From NCBI GenBank assembly GCA_963677415.2, contig CAXXFJ010000038.1:1-64000 (forward strand): 64,000 nt of DNA, given 5' to 3'. The position numbers and the translations under genes are program-made. The DNA is from JAQUTK01 sp963677415 (GTDB lineage Bacteria; Bacteroidota; Bacteroidia; Bacteroidales; JAQUTK01). Below are positions 38,483-47,501 of this stretch, piece by piece. Each line of letters begins with the position of its first letter. Position 1 is the first letter of the stretch. The notes under the pieces are model-generated. The model was not told the DNA's origin, ran no database searches, and worked only from the letters and a program-made list of their open reading frames with translations.

Positions 38483-39700
38483 ATGAAGAAACTTGTTTTA
38501 AGCATTTTATTAGTTCCTTTTTTTGCTTGTTCTTCCGGTCGTATGGAATTAACGAAGGTAGATAGCGCGCTAGACTATTGTGCGTCACAGACCAAACGCA
38601 CGTTGACTGAACTGCGCGGTGATTCGGCTATCGATTACACCCTTATGCCACGCAATATCATGGACAGTCTGACGCATTGGAGTCTCCGGAAAGCAAGAAA
38701 AGAGGAGTGGACCGCAGGTTTTTGGCCGGGTATCTTGTGGTATGATTATGCATACACAAAAGATCCGAAGACTAAAGCTGAGGCCGAAAAGTTTACTGCT
38801 TCACTCGGGTTTCTGGCAAATACACCTGCGTATGATCATGATCTAGGTTTTCTTGTCTTCTGTAGTTATGGAAATGGATATCGGTTTACTCAGAATCCTG
38901 CATACAAAGAAATCATACTTAAGACAGCTGATACGCTTGCGACTCTTTTTGATCCGAGAGTAGGCACTATCCTCTCATGGCCTCGTGAAGTCAAGAATCG
39001 AAATTGGCCACACAATACCATTATGGATAATATGATGAATCTTGAGATGCTTTTTTGGGCATCAAAGAATGGTGGTAGTCATGATCTCTATGACATTGCA
39101 GTCTCACATGCAGACAAAACGATGCAATGCCATTTTCGTCCTGATTATACATCCTATCATGTCGCTGTATACGACACGTTGACCGGTAATCTTATCAAAG
39201 CAGTGACACATCAAGGCTATTCCGATGAATCAATGTGGGCGAGGGGACAGTCATGGGGGATCTATGGATTTACTGTATGCTATCGGGAGACAAAAGATCC
39301 GAAGTATCTGCGTTTTGTTGAAAAAGTGGCAGATGTCTATTTGAAAGATCTGCCTGAAGATGCTATCCCGTATTGGGATTTCAATGATCCGGCAATTCCT
39401 AATTCGCCCCGTGATGCATCTGCCGCTTGTGTTACAGCTTCTGCATTATTAGAACTTTCTACTTTGACAAATGATGCAGTGAAAGGAAAAGAATACCGGG
39501 ATGCAGCTGAAAAGATGCTAGCTTCTCTGAGCTCGGACGCATATCAGAGTAGAGAGAGCAAACCATCATTTCTATTACATTCCACTGGTCACTGGCCCAA
39601 TCATTCAGAGATAGATGCTTCGATTGTTTATGCTGATTATTATTATATCGAAGCATTACTCCGTTTGAAAGAACTAGAAGAAGCTGAAGCTAAGAAGTAA
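38483..39700 (+). CDS. GH88 unsaturated glucuronyl hydrolase, lipoprotein
   Basis: A 405-residue (alpha/alpha)6-barrel enzyme. The signal peptide ends in lipobox VPFFACSSG, so it is membrane-anchored. GH88 hydrolases remove the 4,5-unsaturated uronic acid left by polysaccharide lyases, by hydrating the double bond. Motifs: TAGFWPGILWYDY, HDLGF and NTIMDNMMNLEMLFWA (the two Asp that act in GH88), ARGQSWGIYGF, and the family stretch SPRDASAACVTASALLEL. The start MKKLVLSILL is chosen over an in-frame TTG at 38465. No polysaccharide lyase is visible in the window, so its substrate must be made by an enzyme encoded elsewhere. Last gene of the plus-strand glycan locus. Confidence 0.88.
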   Translation: MKKLVLSILLVPFFACSSGRMELTKVDSALDYCASQTKRTLTELRGDSAIDYTLMPRNIMDSLTHWSLRKARKEEWTAGFWPGILWYDYAYTKDPKTKAEAEKFTASLGFLANTPAYDHDLGFLVFCSYGNGYRFTQNPAYKEIILKTADTLATLFDPRVGTILSWPREVKNRNWPHNTIMDNMMNLEMLFWASKNGGSHDLYDIAVSHADKTMQCHFRPDYTSYHVAVYDTLTGNLIKAVTHQGYSDESMWARGQSWGIYGFTVCYRETKDPKYLRFVEKVADVYLKDLPEDAIPYWDFNDPAIPNSPRDASAACVTASALLELSTLTNDAVKGKEYRDAAEKMLASLSSDAYQSRESKPSFLLHSTGHWPNHSEIDASIVYADYYYIEALLRLKELEEAEAKK

Positions 39701-39747
39701 TTGAACAGATGAATATAGAGTTGTTTCTTTATGACTATTCAATATAA

Positions 39748-39780
39748 AACTGGCTGTCCTTTTATGGCAGCCGGTTTTTT
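39748..39780. terminator. Terminator at the end of the GH28/97/43/88 locus
   Basis: AACTGGCTG (39748-39756) pairs with CAGCCGGTT (39768-39776), followed by TTTT. It lies between the convergent GH88 and M16 genes. Confidence 0.85.
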
Positions 39781-39808
39781 ATGTTAGAAGTTCAGGAGAG
39801 AGTCTCAA

Positions 39809-41077
39809 TCAGGCTTCTGTTTCTATTTCTTTGTTAGAATTCTTCTTTGCACGATAATACAGTGTTGAACAGTTATTAGGATGGAGGTATTTCCTTATTA
39901 CCCTCTTCACATCTGCATCTGTTATATTAAGGTATTTGTCAATCTCTGTGAAGATATCTTCGGCCTGCCCGGTCATCTCGGCTCTTGCCATTGATGAGGC
40001 TTTGTTCAGATAGCTCATTCGTGAAAACAACGTGTTGGACTCGAAGATATTCTTTACCTTTTCCATTTCGTAATTAGAAATGGGCTCGTCAAGTAGCTTG
40101 TAGAGTTCTGCTGTTATCAGCTTGTCAGACTCTTCCAAAGAAATGCCAGGGAGAGGTTTCCCGGTTAGATAAAACAGTCCACAATCAATATTACCAGAAA
40201 TGTAAGCATCTACCTCACTGAAAGAAGGACTCTTCATGATGAGTTCCTGCTTGAGGCGAGAGGATTTGCCACTAGCGAGCAAGTCTGAAATTAAGTCGAA
40301 AGTGTAATAGTCTGGGTCATAATAGTCGCATATATGATAACCCTTGACCAAACAATCACTTGGCACATCCCTTTCGACTTCAAGGAATCGCGGTTCTGTC
40401 TGAAGTGGCTCCTTTGGCAGATCACGAACTGGTACATTCCTCTGTTCAATAGGACCAAACCATTTCTCAGCCAGTCGAACTACCTCTTCGAATTCAATAT
40501 TTCCTGCTACTGCAAGTATCGCATTATTCGGTGCATACCATCTGTAAAAGAAGAATTTTACATCCTCCAGAGTGGCATTCTCAATATGAGAGAGTTCCTT
40601 TCCGATCGTACTCCATCGATAAGGATGCTCTTTATAGGCAAGAGGACGAAATAGAAGAGAGATATCTCCATATGGCTCATTCAGATTATTCTCTTTAAAC
40701 TCTTCACTAACCACTTGTTTCTGAACTCTGAATGATTCTTCCGAAAAAGCCAGCTCAAGCATACGATCTGATTCAAGCCAAAATCCGACTTCAATATTCT
40801 GAGCAGGCACAGTAAGATAATAATTAGTTAAGTCATTGGAAGTCCATGCATTATTATTTCCACCAGCGTTTTCTAAAGGTTCATCATAGCTAGGTATATT
40901 ACTGGACCCCCCAAACATAAGATGTTCGAAGAGATGAGCAAAGCCGGTCTTTTCGGGATCTTCATCTCTTGCTCCTACTTGATAAAGTATATTCAGGGCA
41001 ACCATTTGTGTACTGGTATCTTTGGTGTGAACGATACGAAGTCCGTTGGCAAGCGTATGCTTTTGTATAGTATACAT
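39809..41077 (-). CDS. M16-family zinc metallopeptidase
   Basis: A 422-residue processing-peptidase-like protein. The inverted zinc motif HxxEH is in FAHLFEHLMFGGS, followed by the third ligand region (VVSEEFKENNLNEPYG). The C-terminal half is the second M16 domain, without the motif, as expected for M16B enzymes. No signal peptide is seen, so a cytoplasmic site is likely. It lies 3 nt downstream of the cyclophilin gene on the same strand, so the two are one operon. Confidence 0.93.
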   Translation of the reverse strand: MYTIQKHTLANGLRIVHTKDTSTQMVALNILYQVGARDEDPEKTGFAHLFEHLMFGGSSNIPSYDEPLENAGGNNNAWTSNDLTNYYLTVPAQNIEVGFWLESDRMLELAFSEESFRVQKQVVSEEFKENNLNEPYGDISLLFRPLAYKEHPYRWSTIGKELSHIENATLEDVKFFFYRWYAPNNAILAVAGNIEFEEVVRLAEKWFGPIEQRNVPVRDLPKEPLQTEPRFLEVERDVPSDCLVKGYHICDYYDPDYYTFDLISDLLASGKSSRLKQELIMKSPSFSEVDAYISGNIDCGLFYLTGKPLPGISLEESDKLITAELYKLLDEPISNYEMEKVKNIFESNTLFSRMSYLNKASSMARAEMTGQAEDIFTEIDKYLNITDADVKRVIRKYLHPNNCSTLYYRAKKNSNKEIETEA

Positions 41078-41080
41078 CTA

Positions 41081-41911
41081 TTACTTGAGGATTGTTATTT
41101 TGATGATATGAATGTCTTTCACAGGACGATCAAATTCACCTGTTTCTGCCTGTTGAATTTTATCCACTACATCAAGTCCCTCAATTATTTCACCAAATAC
41201 TGTGTAGTTTCCATCCAGATGTGGAGATCCTCCAACAGAACTATATGCCTTCTTCTGTTCTGGTGTTATTTCTAATGAATCATTTTCCAGCTCCTTCTCT
41301 GTAAGATCTATCAGAGAGTCTTGCAAAGCTTTGATAGCCGTAGTGTCTTGTGCAGCACTTAATTTTACAAATGAGTCTTTATTAGCACGTACAAGTTTAC
41401 CGAAGACCTCTTCCTTTTTGAGTTTCATTCGTGTCATCACCATGACATCCAGTGTATAATCATTTTGCATAGATCCTGTCACAATATAAAACTGAGAGCC
41501 GGAAGAGCTCTTCTCGGGATTTACATCATCTCCCAATCGAGCAGCGCAAAGAGCACCTTTCTTGTGAAAGTGCTTAGGAAAGATAATCTCAGCAGGAATC
41601 ATATAGCCGGGTCCACCATCACCTAAGCGTTCGCCTTTTTCAGCATTCTTGCTTTTGGGATCACCTGTCTGAACCATAAAGTCTTTGATGACACGGTGAA
41701 AAAGCAGGCCATCATAATACCCTTTCTTTACTAGTTTGATTATGTTGTCACGATGGAGTGGGGTATCGTCATAGAGAATTGCTTTCATATTTCCGAGATC
41801 AGTCTCGATCAATAACGTCGTGTTTTCGTTTGAGCTGCTCTCTTGTTTTCCATTACAGGAACATAATAGCATAGAAAATGCAGTCAGACAAGCAAATAAA
41901 TTGAATCTCAT
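41081..41911 (-). CDS. Cyclophilin-type peptidyl-prolyl isomerase, lipoprotein
   Basis: A 276-residue protein with lipobox LLCSCNG near residue 20. The cyclophilin domain is split. The first part (LLIETDLGNMKAILYDD, YYDGLLFHRVIKDFMVQTGDP, GSQFYIVTGS) carries the catalytic Arg and Phe region. About 75 charged residues then intervene before the final strands (GGSPHLDGNYTVFGEIIEGLDVVDKIQ). The inserted arm is typical of Bacteroidetes periplasmic cyclophilins. The start MRFNLFACLTAFS is preferred; upstream in-frame codons do not look like a signal peptide. A TACTTTTG box lies just upstream on the minus strand. Confidence 0.93.
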   Translation of the reverse strand: MRFNLFACLTAFSMLLCSCNGKQESSSNENTTLLIETDLGNMKAILYDDTPLHRDNIIKLVKKGYYDGLLFHRVIKDFMVQTGDPKSKNAEKGERLGDGGPGYMIPAEIIFPKHFHKKGALCAARLGDDVNPEKSSSGSQFYIVTGSMQNDYTLDVMVMTRMKLKKEEVFGKLVRANKDSFVKLSAAQDTTAIKALQDSLIDLTEKELENDSLEITPEQKKAYSSVGGSPHLDGNYTVFGEIIEGLDVVDKIQQAETGEFDRPVKDIHIIKITILK

Positions 41912-42071
41912 ACCTTCTTTATTGTTTAATTTGTGCAAAAGTAATAATTCCATCTTGATAAAGAGCATCAATTCAGCTGGAAATGTTTCCCTATTAAATA
42001 CATGCTATTGGTTTTTTTTGTAATTTTGCCGCACTTTGAGATTTTTATAACATGCATATATCTAGAAACGT

Positions 42072-42974
42072 ATGAAACCTACATTATTTGTATTAGCAGC
42101 CGGAATGGGTAGCCGCTACGGCGGTTTGAAACAATTAGACGGATTAGGACCAAATGGAGAAACGATTATGGATTATTCCATATACGATGCAATTCGTGGA
42201 GGATTTGGGAAGGTCGTATTTGTAATCCGTCATACTTTTGAAGCAGACTTCCGTGAGAAGATTCTCTCCAAATATGAGTCAAAGATTCCTGTTGAACTGG
42301 TTTTCCAAGAGTTGGCTTACTTGCCAAAAGGATTTACTTTAAATCCTGAACGTACGAAACCTTTCGGCACCAATCACGCTTTGCTTATGGGCAAAGAGGT
42401 AATTAACGAACCTTTTGCAGTTATCAATGCAGATGATTTCTATGGCAAAGAAAGCTATGCAATCCTTGCTGATGCATTAACAAAGATGGAAGGAAAGGTT
42501 AATGAATATTGCATGGTTGGATATCGTTTGGGTAATACACTATCTGAAAGTGGGAGTGTGGCTCGTGGAGTCTGCCAGAAAGATGCAAAAGAGAATCTTA
42601 CTACAGTTGTTGAACGTACGAAGATTGAACGTAAAGAAGACGGACAAGTTAAATACGAAGAAAACGGCGAATGGACTACTGTTGATGAAAACTCTCCGGT
42701 GTCTATGAACATGTGGGGATTCACACCTGATTATTTTACATATTCAGAAAAAGCATTTGTTGAGTTTCTTACAGAGAATGAAAATAATATCAAAGCTGAA
42801 TTTTTCATTCCTTTGGTCGTGAATAACCTGATAGTTGAAGGTGCGGCTACCTGTAAAGTGCTGGATACTCCATCTAAATGGTTTGGTGTAACGTATGCCG
42901 ATGACCGCCAGTCTGTAGTTGATAAGATACAGGATTTGATCAATAAAGGAGAATATCCTTCCAAATTATTCTGA
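42072..42974 (+). CDS. NTP-transferase family sugar nucleotidyltransferase
   Basis: A 300-residue cytoplasmic protein with the nucleotidyltransferase Rossmann fold. The nucleotide-binding loop is LFVLAAGMGSRYGGLKQLDG, which differs from the classic GxGTRL by Ser-Arg-Tyr. The metal-binding Asp pair is in AVINADDFYGKES. It resembles the small nucleotidyltransferases annotated as UDP-sugar pyrophosphorylase-like in Bacteroides. The sugar and nucleotide cannot be assigned. A TAATTTTG element at 42021-42028 could be the -7 box. Confidence 0.85.
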   Translation: MKPTLFVLAAGMGSRYGGLKQLDGLGPNGETIMDYSIYDAIRGGFGKVVFVIRHTFEADFREKILSKYESKIPVELVFQELAYLPKGFTLNPERTKPFGTNHALLMGKEVINEPFAVINADDFYGKESYAILADALTKMEGKVNEYCMVGYRLGNTLSESGSVARGVCQKDAKENLTTVVERTKIERKEDGQVKYEENGEWTTVDENSPVSMNMWGFTPDYFTYSEKAFVEFLTENENNIKAEFFIPLVVNNLIVEGAATCKVLDTPSKWFGVTYADDRQSVVDKIQDLINKGEYPSKLF

Positions 42975-42988
42975 TTACTTCAATAGAT

Positions 42989-43026
42989 AAAAGCCCTTTT
43001 GTCAAAAAAGACAGGAGGGCTTTTTT
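42989..43026 (+). terminator. Rho-independent terminator after the nucleotidyltransferase gene
   Basis: A 15-bp stem, 42989-43003 with 43010-43024 (two G-T pairs), around six A and running into T. Confidence 0.85.
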
Positions 43027-43158
43027 ATTTATGCTCAAAGCAAGATTTTGTTAATTTCCCCGTTTGATAAATACTTTAAAAGTCATCATATTGTATTGTA
43101 TGGGATTTTTATGTATGTTTGCTGTTCGAATTAATAATTTAAAAGCTACTATCATAAC

Positions 43159-43737
43159 ATGAATAAGACTATTCGCTATTGCATGGTTGTACTCTGCTTA
43201 TCAGTTTGCTCAGGAAGACTTCTTGCACAACCTGTTTCAGATCCGTCTACTCTTGATCCATTTTCTCAAATCAACAACGCTAGTATACAGGTCGTTGATC
43301 TCTTGAAACAACGAGCCAATGTTCCTCGTATGATGGAATTGATACCCAATCTCTCTCCTTTTGCCTTATCACAGTTGGATTCAGTTGATGTCATAGAGTC
43401 TCATAAGGATACTATATTTATGAATGTTTATTTGCAGAATGCAAGTTACAAAGGTTATAACGGCTTTTGTGTTGTCTATGATAATGGGAAATTGAAAACA
43501 ATAATGATTGAACCACATGTGGATGACAATGATCCCAACTGGGCAAAGAAAACTGATAGAAACAGATTTGAGTATTCTCTTCGTTCTAGATCATTGAAAA
43601 TGAATGTCCCAGTTGATAACAGAGAGAGAAATGCCATAAGGTATATACTCACAAAGCAATATGTCAAGACTCCAACTTCAAAAGAAGTTCCTTCTGCAAT
43701 AGAGAAAGAGGTACCTTTTATGTTGAAAAATAAATAG
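43159..43737 (+). CDS. Secreted hypothetical protein
   Basis: A 192-residue protein with a clear signal peptide (ending RLLAQ). The mature part is polar with no motif I recognise. It includes NASIQVVDLLKQRANVPRMM, then a small alpha/beta-looking centre (GYNGFCVVYDNGKLKTIMIEP). It begins about 130 nt after a terminator, with no clear promoter. Its stop lies 5 nt before the GH105 gene, so the pair is probably co-expressed and it may serve in the same glycan pathway. Function unknown. Confidence 0.75.
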   Translation: MNKTIRYCMVVLCLSVCSGRLLAQPVSDPSTLDPFSQINNASIQVVDLLKQRANVPRMMELIPNLSPFALSQLDSVDVIESHKDTIFMNVYLQNASYKGYNGFCVVYDNGKLKTIMIEPHVDDNDPNWAKKTDRNRFEYSLRSRSLKMNVPVDNRERNAIRYILTKQYVKTPTSKEVPSAIEKEVPFMLKNK

Positions 43738-43742
43738 TTTTA

Positions 43743-44897
43743 ATGAACAGGAAAGGAATTATTTGGCTAAGCTCTCTTTTCTTTAGTTTTGCGTTTCTAT
43801 CGTGTTCGACGCAAAAGAAAAGTGTATCAATCAATAGACTTAATACCACTTCTTTGGAGGTGTTGAATATAATTTACAAGGTAAATACTTATTGGCAGAT
43901 TAATAATCCGAAGCCCGGACGGGCTTTCTGGGATAATGCAGCCTACCACACCGGTAATATGGAGGCGTATGCCATTACTAAAAATGAAACGTACAGGAAA
44001 TATTCTGAGGCTTGGGCACAGCAGAACCAATGGATGGGTGCTAAGTCTGATGATAAGTCTCAGTGGAAATATAAGTATGGTGAAACCGACGATTTTGTAT
44101 TGTTTGGAGATCAACAAATTTGTTTCCAGACCTATATAGATTTGTATAACATTGCTCAAGATCCGAAAAAGATTGCCCGTGCAATTGAGGTCATGGAGTA
44201 TCAAATGTCAACAGACAAGAATGACTATTGGTGGTGGGTAGATGGCCTTTACATGGTCATGCCTGTCATGACGAAACTATATAAGGTTACGGGTAATCAG
44301 CTCTATCTTGACAAACTCTATGAATATTTCTCTTACTCAAGAAAATTGATGTGTGATGAGGAGACTGGTCTGTTCTTTAGGGATGCCAAGTATATCTATC
44401 CGGCTCATAAATCAGCAAATGGGAAGAAAGACTTTTGGGCTCGCGGTGATGGATGGTTATTTGCAGGGCTTGCAAAAATATTACAAGATATGCCGGATAC
44501 TTATGTTCATCGTGGAGAATTTATTGCTTTGTATCAGAAGATGGCTGCTACCCTTGCTGACTGTCAGCAACCAGAAGGGTATTGGACCCGGAGCATTATG
44601 GATCCTGAGCATGCGCCTGGTGCAGAAACAAGTGGTACCGCGTTCTATATCTACGGATATATGTGGGGCATAAATCATGGCATCTTTGACGAAGACCTCT
44701 ATCTCCCGGTAGTTGAAAAAGGATGGAGATACCTCGCTAATACCGCACTTCAACCGGATGGAAGAGTTGGATATGTACAGCCGATAGGTGAAAAGGCTAT
44801 TCCCGGACAGGTCGTTAATGCTTCTTCTACATCCAATTTTGGTGTTGGTGCCTATCTATTGGCAGCCTGCGAAATATATCGGTACCTGGATAAATAG
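43743..44897 (+). CDS. GH105 unsaturated uronyl hydrolase, lipoprotein
   Basis: A 384-residue (alpha/alpha)6-barrel enzyme with lipobox FAFLSCSTQ. GH105 members remove unsaturated galacturonic acid from rhamnogalacturonan or related oligosaccharides made by lyases. Motifs: WWWVDGLYMVMPVMTKLY (catalytic Asp region), DFWARGDGWLFAGLAK and TSGTAFYIYGYMWGIN near the end. Length is normal for the family. It follows a small secreted unknown by 5 nt. With the GH88 at 38.5 kb it suggests the cell uses uronic-acid polysaccharides. Confidence 0.88.
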   Translation: MNRKGIIWLSSLFFSFAFLSCSTQKKSVSINRLNTTSLEVLNIIYKVNTYWQINNPKPGRAFWDNAAYHTGNMEAYAITKNETYRKYSEAWAQQNQWMGAKSDDKSQWKYKYGETDDFVLFGDQQICFQTYIDLYNIAQDPKKIARAIEVMEYQMSTDKNDYWWWVDGLYMVMPVMTKLYKVTGNQLYLDKLYEYFSYSRKLMCDEETGLFFRDAKYIYPAHKSANGKKDFWARGDGWLFAGLAKILQDMPDTYVHRGEFIALYQKMAATLADCQQPEGYWTRSIMDPEHAPGAETSGTAFYIYGYMWGINHGIFDEDLYLPVVEKGWRYLANTALQPDGRVGYVQPIGEKAIPGQVVNASSTSNFGVGAYLLAACEIYRYLDK

Positions 44898-44919
44898 CCA
44901 GTTGGTATTTACAATACAA

Positions 44920-44967
44920 AGAAGGTTCTATGACTGCTTTTCTAAGTCATAGAACCTTCTCTTTTTG
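44920..44967. terminator. Strong terminator after GH105
   Basis: A perfect 16-bp stem (44920-44935 with 44945-44960), loop of nine, followed by CTTTTTG on the plus strand. Confidence 0.9.
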
Positions 44968-44978
44968 TCTTTAAAAAA

Positions 44979-45059
44979 CATCAGGTACTTATGTCGAAAG
45001 GATGCCTATGCAATACAACTTTCATCTGTATGAAAAGGGTAATACATACGGTCGTTTTT
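44979..45059. repeat. Dispersed intergenic element, copy A (81 bp)
   Basis: Aligns without a gap to 60672-60752, with 53 of 81 positions identical. The matches concentrate in runs: CATCAGGT, ATGT, GGATGCCTATGC, TTCATC, GAAA, ACATACGGT and GTTTTT, while the short stretches between them are almost entirely different. The blocks start at 22-base intervals. A TTTCAT-ATGAAA hairpin lies at 45020-45035. It sits between the terminators of two convergent genes. Confidence 0.6.
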
Positions 45060-45067
45060 CTAATGAA

Positions 45068-45089
45068 AAAGGCTCCTAATGGAGCCTTT
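45068..45089 (-). terminator. Terminator of the DUF4270 transcript
   Basis: AAAGGCTCC (45068-45076) pairs with GGAGCCTTT (45081-45089) around TAAT. On the minus strand the stem runs into TTTTTC. Confidence 0.8.
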
Positions 45090-45129
45090 CATATGGATAT
45101 AGAATGGAGAATGATATTCAAGAATACGT

Positions 45130-46449
45130 TTAGAACTTGCTGTATATAAGATTTAGTCGCAGAGGTCTGTTTGCACAAGTGGATTTCTTAAGACGAACAG
45201 CAGCAGGCGTAAACATCGGCTTCACATCTGTCGTGAGACTGGTTGAACTATTAACATTGATTGTTACAGGCACCAGGTACATATCTTGAACGTCTTTGTT
45301 GGAATACTCCAATAACTTTGCAATGTTACTGAAGGTGTAGGTTTGATCTGTACTTGAGTAAGTAGCTACATAGGAACTTTTATTGTCAAACAACTCATCA
45401 TTTTCAAAGAAAGAAGTTAATTCGTTTTCCTTCAGCAAAAGAAGCTTATAGGGTGGAAGGTAACTCATATAATCTTCTGATGAAGGATTTTCTGCAGTAA
45501 GAGTTAGTTCCACTGTGTTGAGCTCGTTATTTCCGGTAGAATCTCTGATTGCTTTGATAGGAATGGAAATTTTAGTTATAGCGCCTATTGGAGATTTGAT
45601 CAAGGTTACAGAATCGGAGCTACTGAATTTATCTTTAAGGTTGGTATGCTTTACCCTATTATTCAAGACCACCTCTTTACTTGTGGCAAATGTTGCAGCG
45701 CGTACCACAAGGGAGTCATTCGACTCACTGTAGGGCTGGTTGTAACAGAATTGCATATAGATATCATCTATGTATAAGATGGCTCCATCACCAAAATTTG
45801 TTGTGACATAAAGTCCTTTAAAGAAGTTGGTAAAAGCCTCGGTAGATGCGAAATTTGCAGAGTTGTAATTAGTATAGAACTTGTCGATAAGTTTGTTGTC
45901 GAGGCGGATTGAAATATATGGACCGTCATAGGAAGTAGTCGATTTTATTGAGTCAGAAACCAAAACATCAGCTGCAACAAAAGTCTTTTGTCCCAAAACG
46001 GTTTTCTTATCACAAAAGTCAGCTACATTGGTATTGGAATAATAGTTCTTCTTTTGATTGGTTTGTTTATTGTTCAACTCATAAACTACTATATTCATAG
46101 GTGCCAAAGAATCACCAAAGAAGCTGTTATAATACAACTTTAGGATAACAGAATCTGGTTTTGTAATACCCGAAGGCCATGTAAAGGACTTGGTGCAATT
46201 GACTTGAGCCATGAAGTCTGCTTTGGTAGTTCCTAGTTCTGGGGTTGTGTACTGACCAAGAAAAGCAGTGTCAGTCTTGATAAACATAGAATCAATAAAC
46301 ACTGTTTGTGATGGTATGTCAAAGACACACGCTTTTACTTCAATCTTATCTCCAGTGGGCTGAAGAGTAAAACCTATTCCATTTTCGTCGTCATTGCAAC
46401 TAAAAGTAATAAAGGCAATTATAACGACCAATAAATATCTGAATTTCAT
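45130..46449 (-). CDS. DUF4270 family lipoprotein
   Basis: A 439-residue exported lipoprotein: signal peptide with lipobox AFITFSCND near residue 18. The remainder is beta-rich and matches DUF4270 by context and by stretches such as DSVILKLYYNSFFGD and VTLIKSPIGAITKISIPI. These proteins are confined to Bacteroidetes and have no known activity. It follows the short GT5 gene by 11 nt on the same strand; this pair opposite panC is a recurring Bacteroidales arrangement. Confidence 0.85.
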   Translation of the reverse strand: MKFRYLLVVIIAFITFSCNDDENGIGFTLQPTGDKIEVKACVFDIPSQTVFIDSMFIKTDTAFLGQYTTPELGTTKADFMAQVNCTKSFTWPSGITKPDSVILKLYYNSFFGDSLAPMNIVVYELNNKQTNQKKNYYSNTNVADFCDKKTVLGQKTFVAADVLVSDSIKSTTSYDGPYISIRLDNKLIDKFYTNYNSANFASTEAFTNFFKGLYVTTNFGDGAILYIDDIYMQFCYNQPYSESNDSLVVRAATFATSKEVVLNNRVKHTNLKDKFSSSDSVTLIKSPIGAITKISIPIKAIRDSTGNNELNTVELTLTAENPSSEDYMSYLPPYKLLLLKENELTSFFENDELFDNKSSYVATYSSTDQTYTFSNIAKLLEYSNKDVQDMYLVPVTINVNSSTSLTTDVKPMFTPAAVRLKKSTCANRPLRLNLIYSKF

Positions 46450-46460
46450 TGAGCTTATTT

Positions 46461-47288
46461 TTATAATCCTAAAGATTCACTGTTCCATATACTGTCATAA
46501 AACACATTGAAAGCATCAATATTGTTCTCAACAGGTAAATAATTTAGGATATGCTTATTTTTGCTTTTTGCATACTGGACAACAGACTCATTTACATTAT
46601 CGCTTGATTGTACAACTCCGTCACAGAAGTCGATGGCTAATTTCGAAATTGTCTCGTGGGTTATCTCGCTTTTTATAGATTCGAGGTCATCTTTAGAGAT
46701 GCCGCTTAAGAGTAGTTTTTCTCTGAAGTTATCATTAAAAGGTTTCTGGAAGGTATCATTATAGAGAGAATATATGATCTTGGAGTTTCTGAAGCAAGGA
46801 TCATCAGCATACGCTTTTTTGATGTAAAGAGGAGTCAGAGCAGTCATCCAACCCTGGCAGTGGATAATATCTGGTACCCATTTTAGCTTTTTGACTGTTT
46901 CCAAGACACCGCGAACATAGAAAATAGAACGTTCGTCATTATCCGGGTACTCAGTCAGGTTATCGTCCATTACCGTATTTTTGCGTTGAAAATAATCTTC
47001 ATTGTCAATAAAGTAAACTTGCATACGAGCTGATTGGATAGAGGCCACTTTTATTATGAGCGGATGGTCCGAATCATCAATTATCAAGTTCATACCCGAG
47101 AGACGGATTACTTCATGCAATTGGTTCCTTCGTTCATTTATACTCCCAAACTTAGGCATGAAAGTTCTTATTTCTTTCCCCTTTTCTTGAATAGCTTGTG
47201 GTAAATAGCGGCTGGTCGTTGACAATTCCGTTTCCGGAAGATAAGGAGCAATCTCTTGGGAAATGTATAATACTCTTGTAGCACTCAT
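46461..47288 (-). CDS. Glycogen/starch synthase-like protein, GT5 catalytic N-domain only
   Basis: A 275-residue protein matching only the N-terminal Rossmann domain of GT5 glycogen synthases: RVLYISQEIAPYLPETELST where typical enzymes have a K-x-G-G-L-x-D loop, then FMPKFGSINERRNQ, PDIIHCQGWMTALTPLYIK and the following helices. The C-terminal GT-B domain with the nucleotide-sugar site is absent, and the loop lacks the KTGGL signature. On its own it is unlikely to be an active synthase. It may have another binding role. Divergent from panC and just upstream of DUF4270. Confidence 0.8.
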   Translation of the reverse strand: MSATRVLYISQEIAPYLPETELSTTSRYLPQAIQEKGKEIRTFMPKFGSINERRNQLHEVIRLSGMNLIIDDSDHPLIIKVASIQSARMQVYFIDNEDYFQRKNTVMDDNLTEYPDNDERSIFYVRGVLETVKKLKWVPDIIHCQGWMTALTPLYIKKAYADDPCFRNSKIIYSLYNDTFQKPFNDNFREKLLLSGISKDDLESIKSEITHETISKLAIDFCDGVVQSSDNVNESVVQYAKSKNKHILNYLPVENNIDAFNVFYDSIWNSESLGL

Positions 47289-47501
47289 CTTAATGGATCC
47301 TTTCTAGTTACTAATTGAATGCAAAGATATTAAAAAAAGCATTCATTGTCATGTTTTTCTGGCGATTAACAATTCTTAGGTTGTAAATATTGGCTATAAT
47401 TGCGCTTCTTTTGCTCTTTCTGGAAGGTTTTCTTGTTTTTTCCTTTCCTATTCAGCAATAAATTTGTTGCTTTGCATTCTTTTTTGAAAACAATAATACG
47501 A

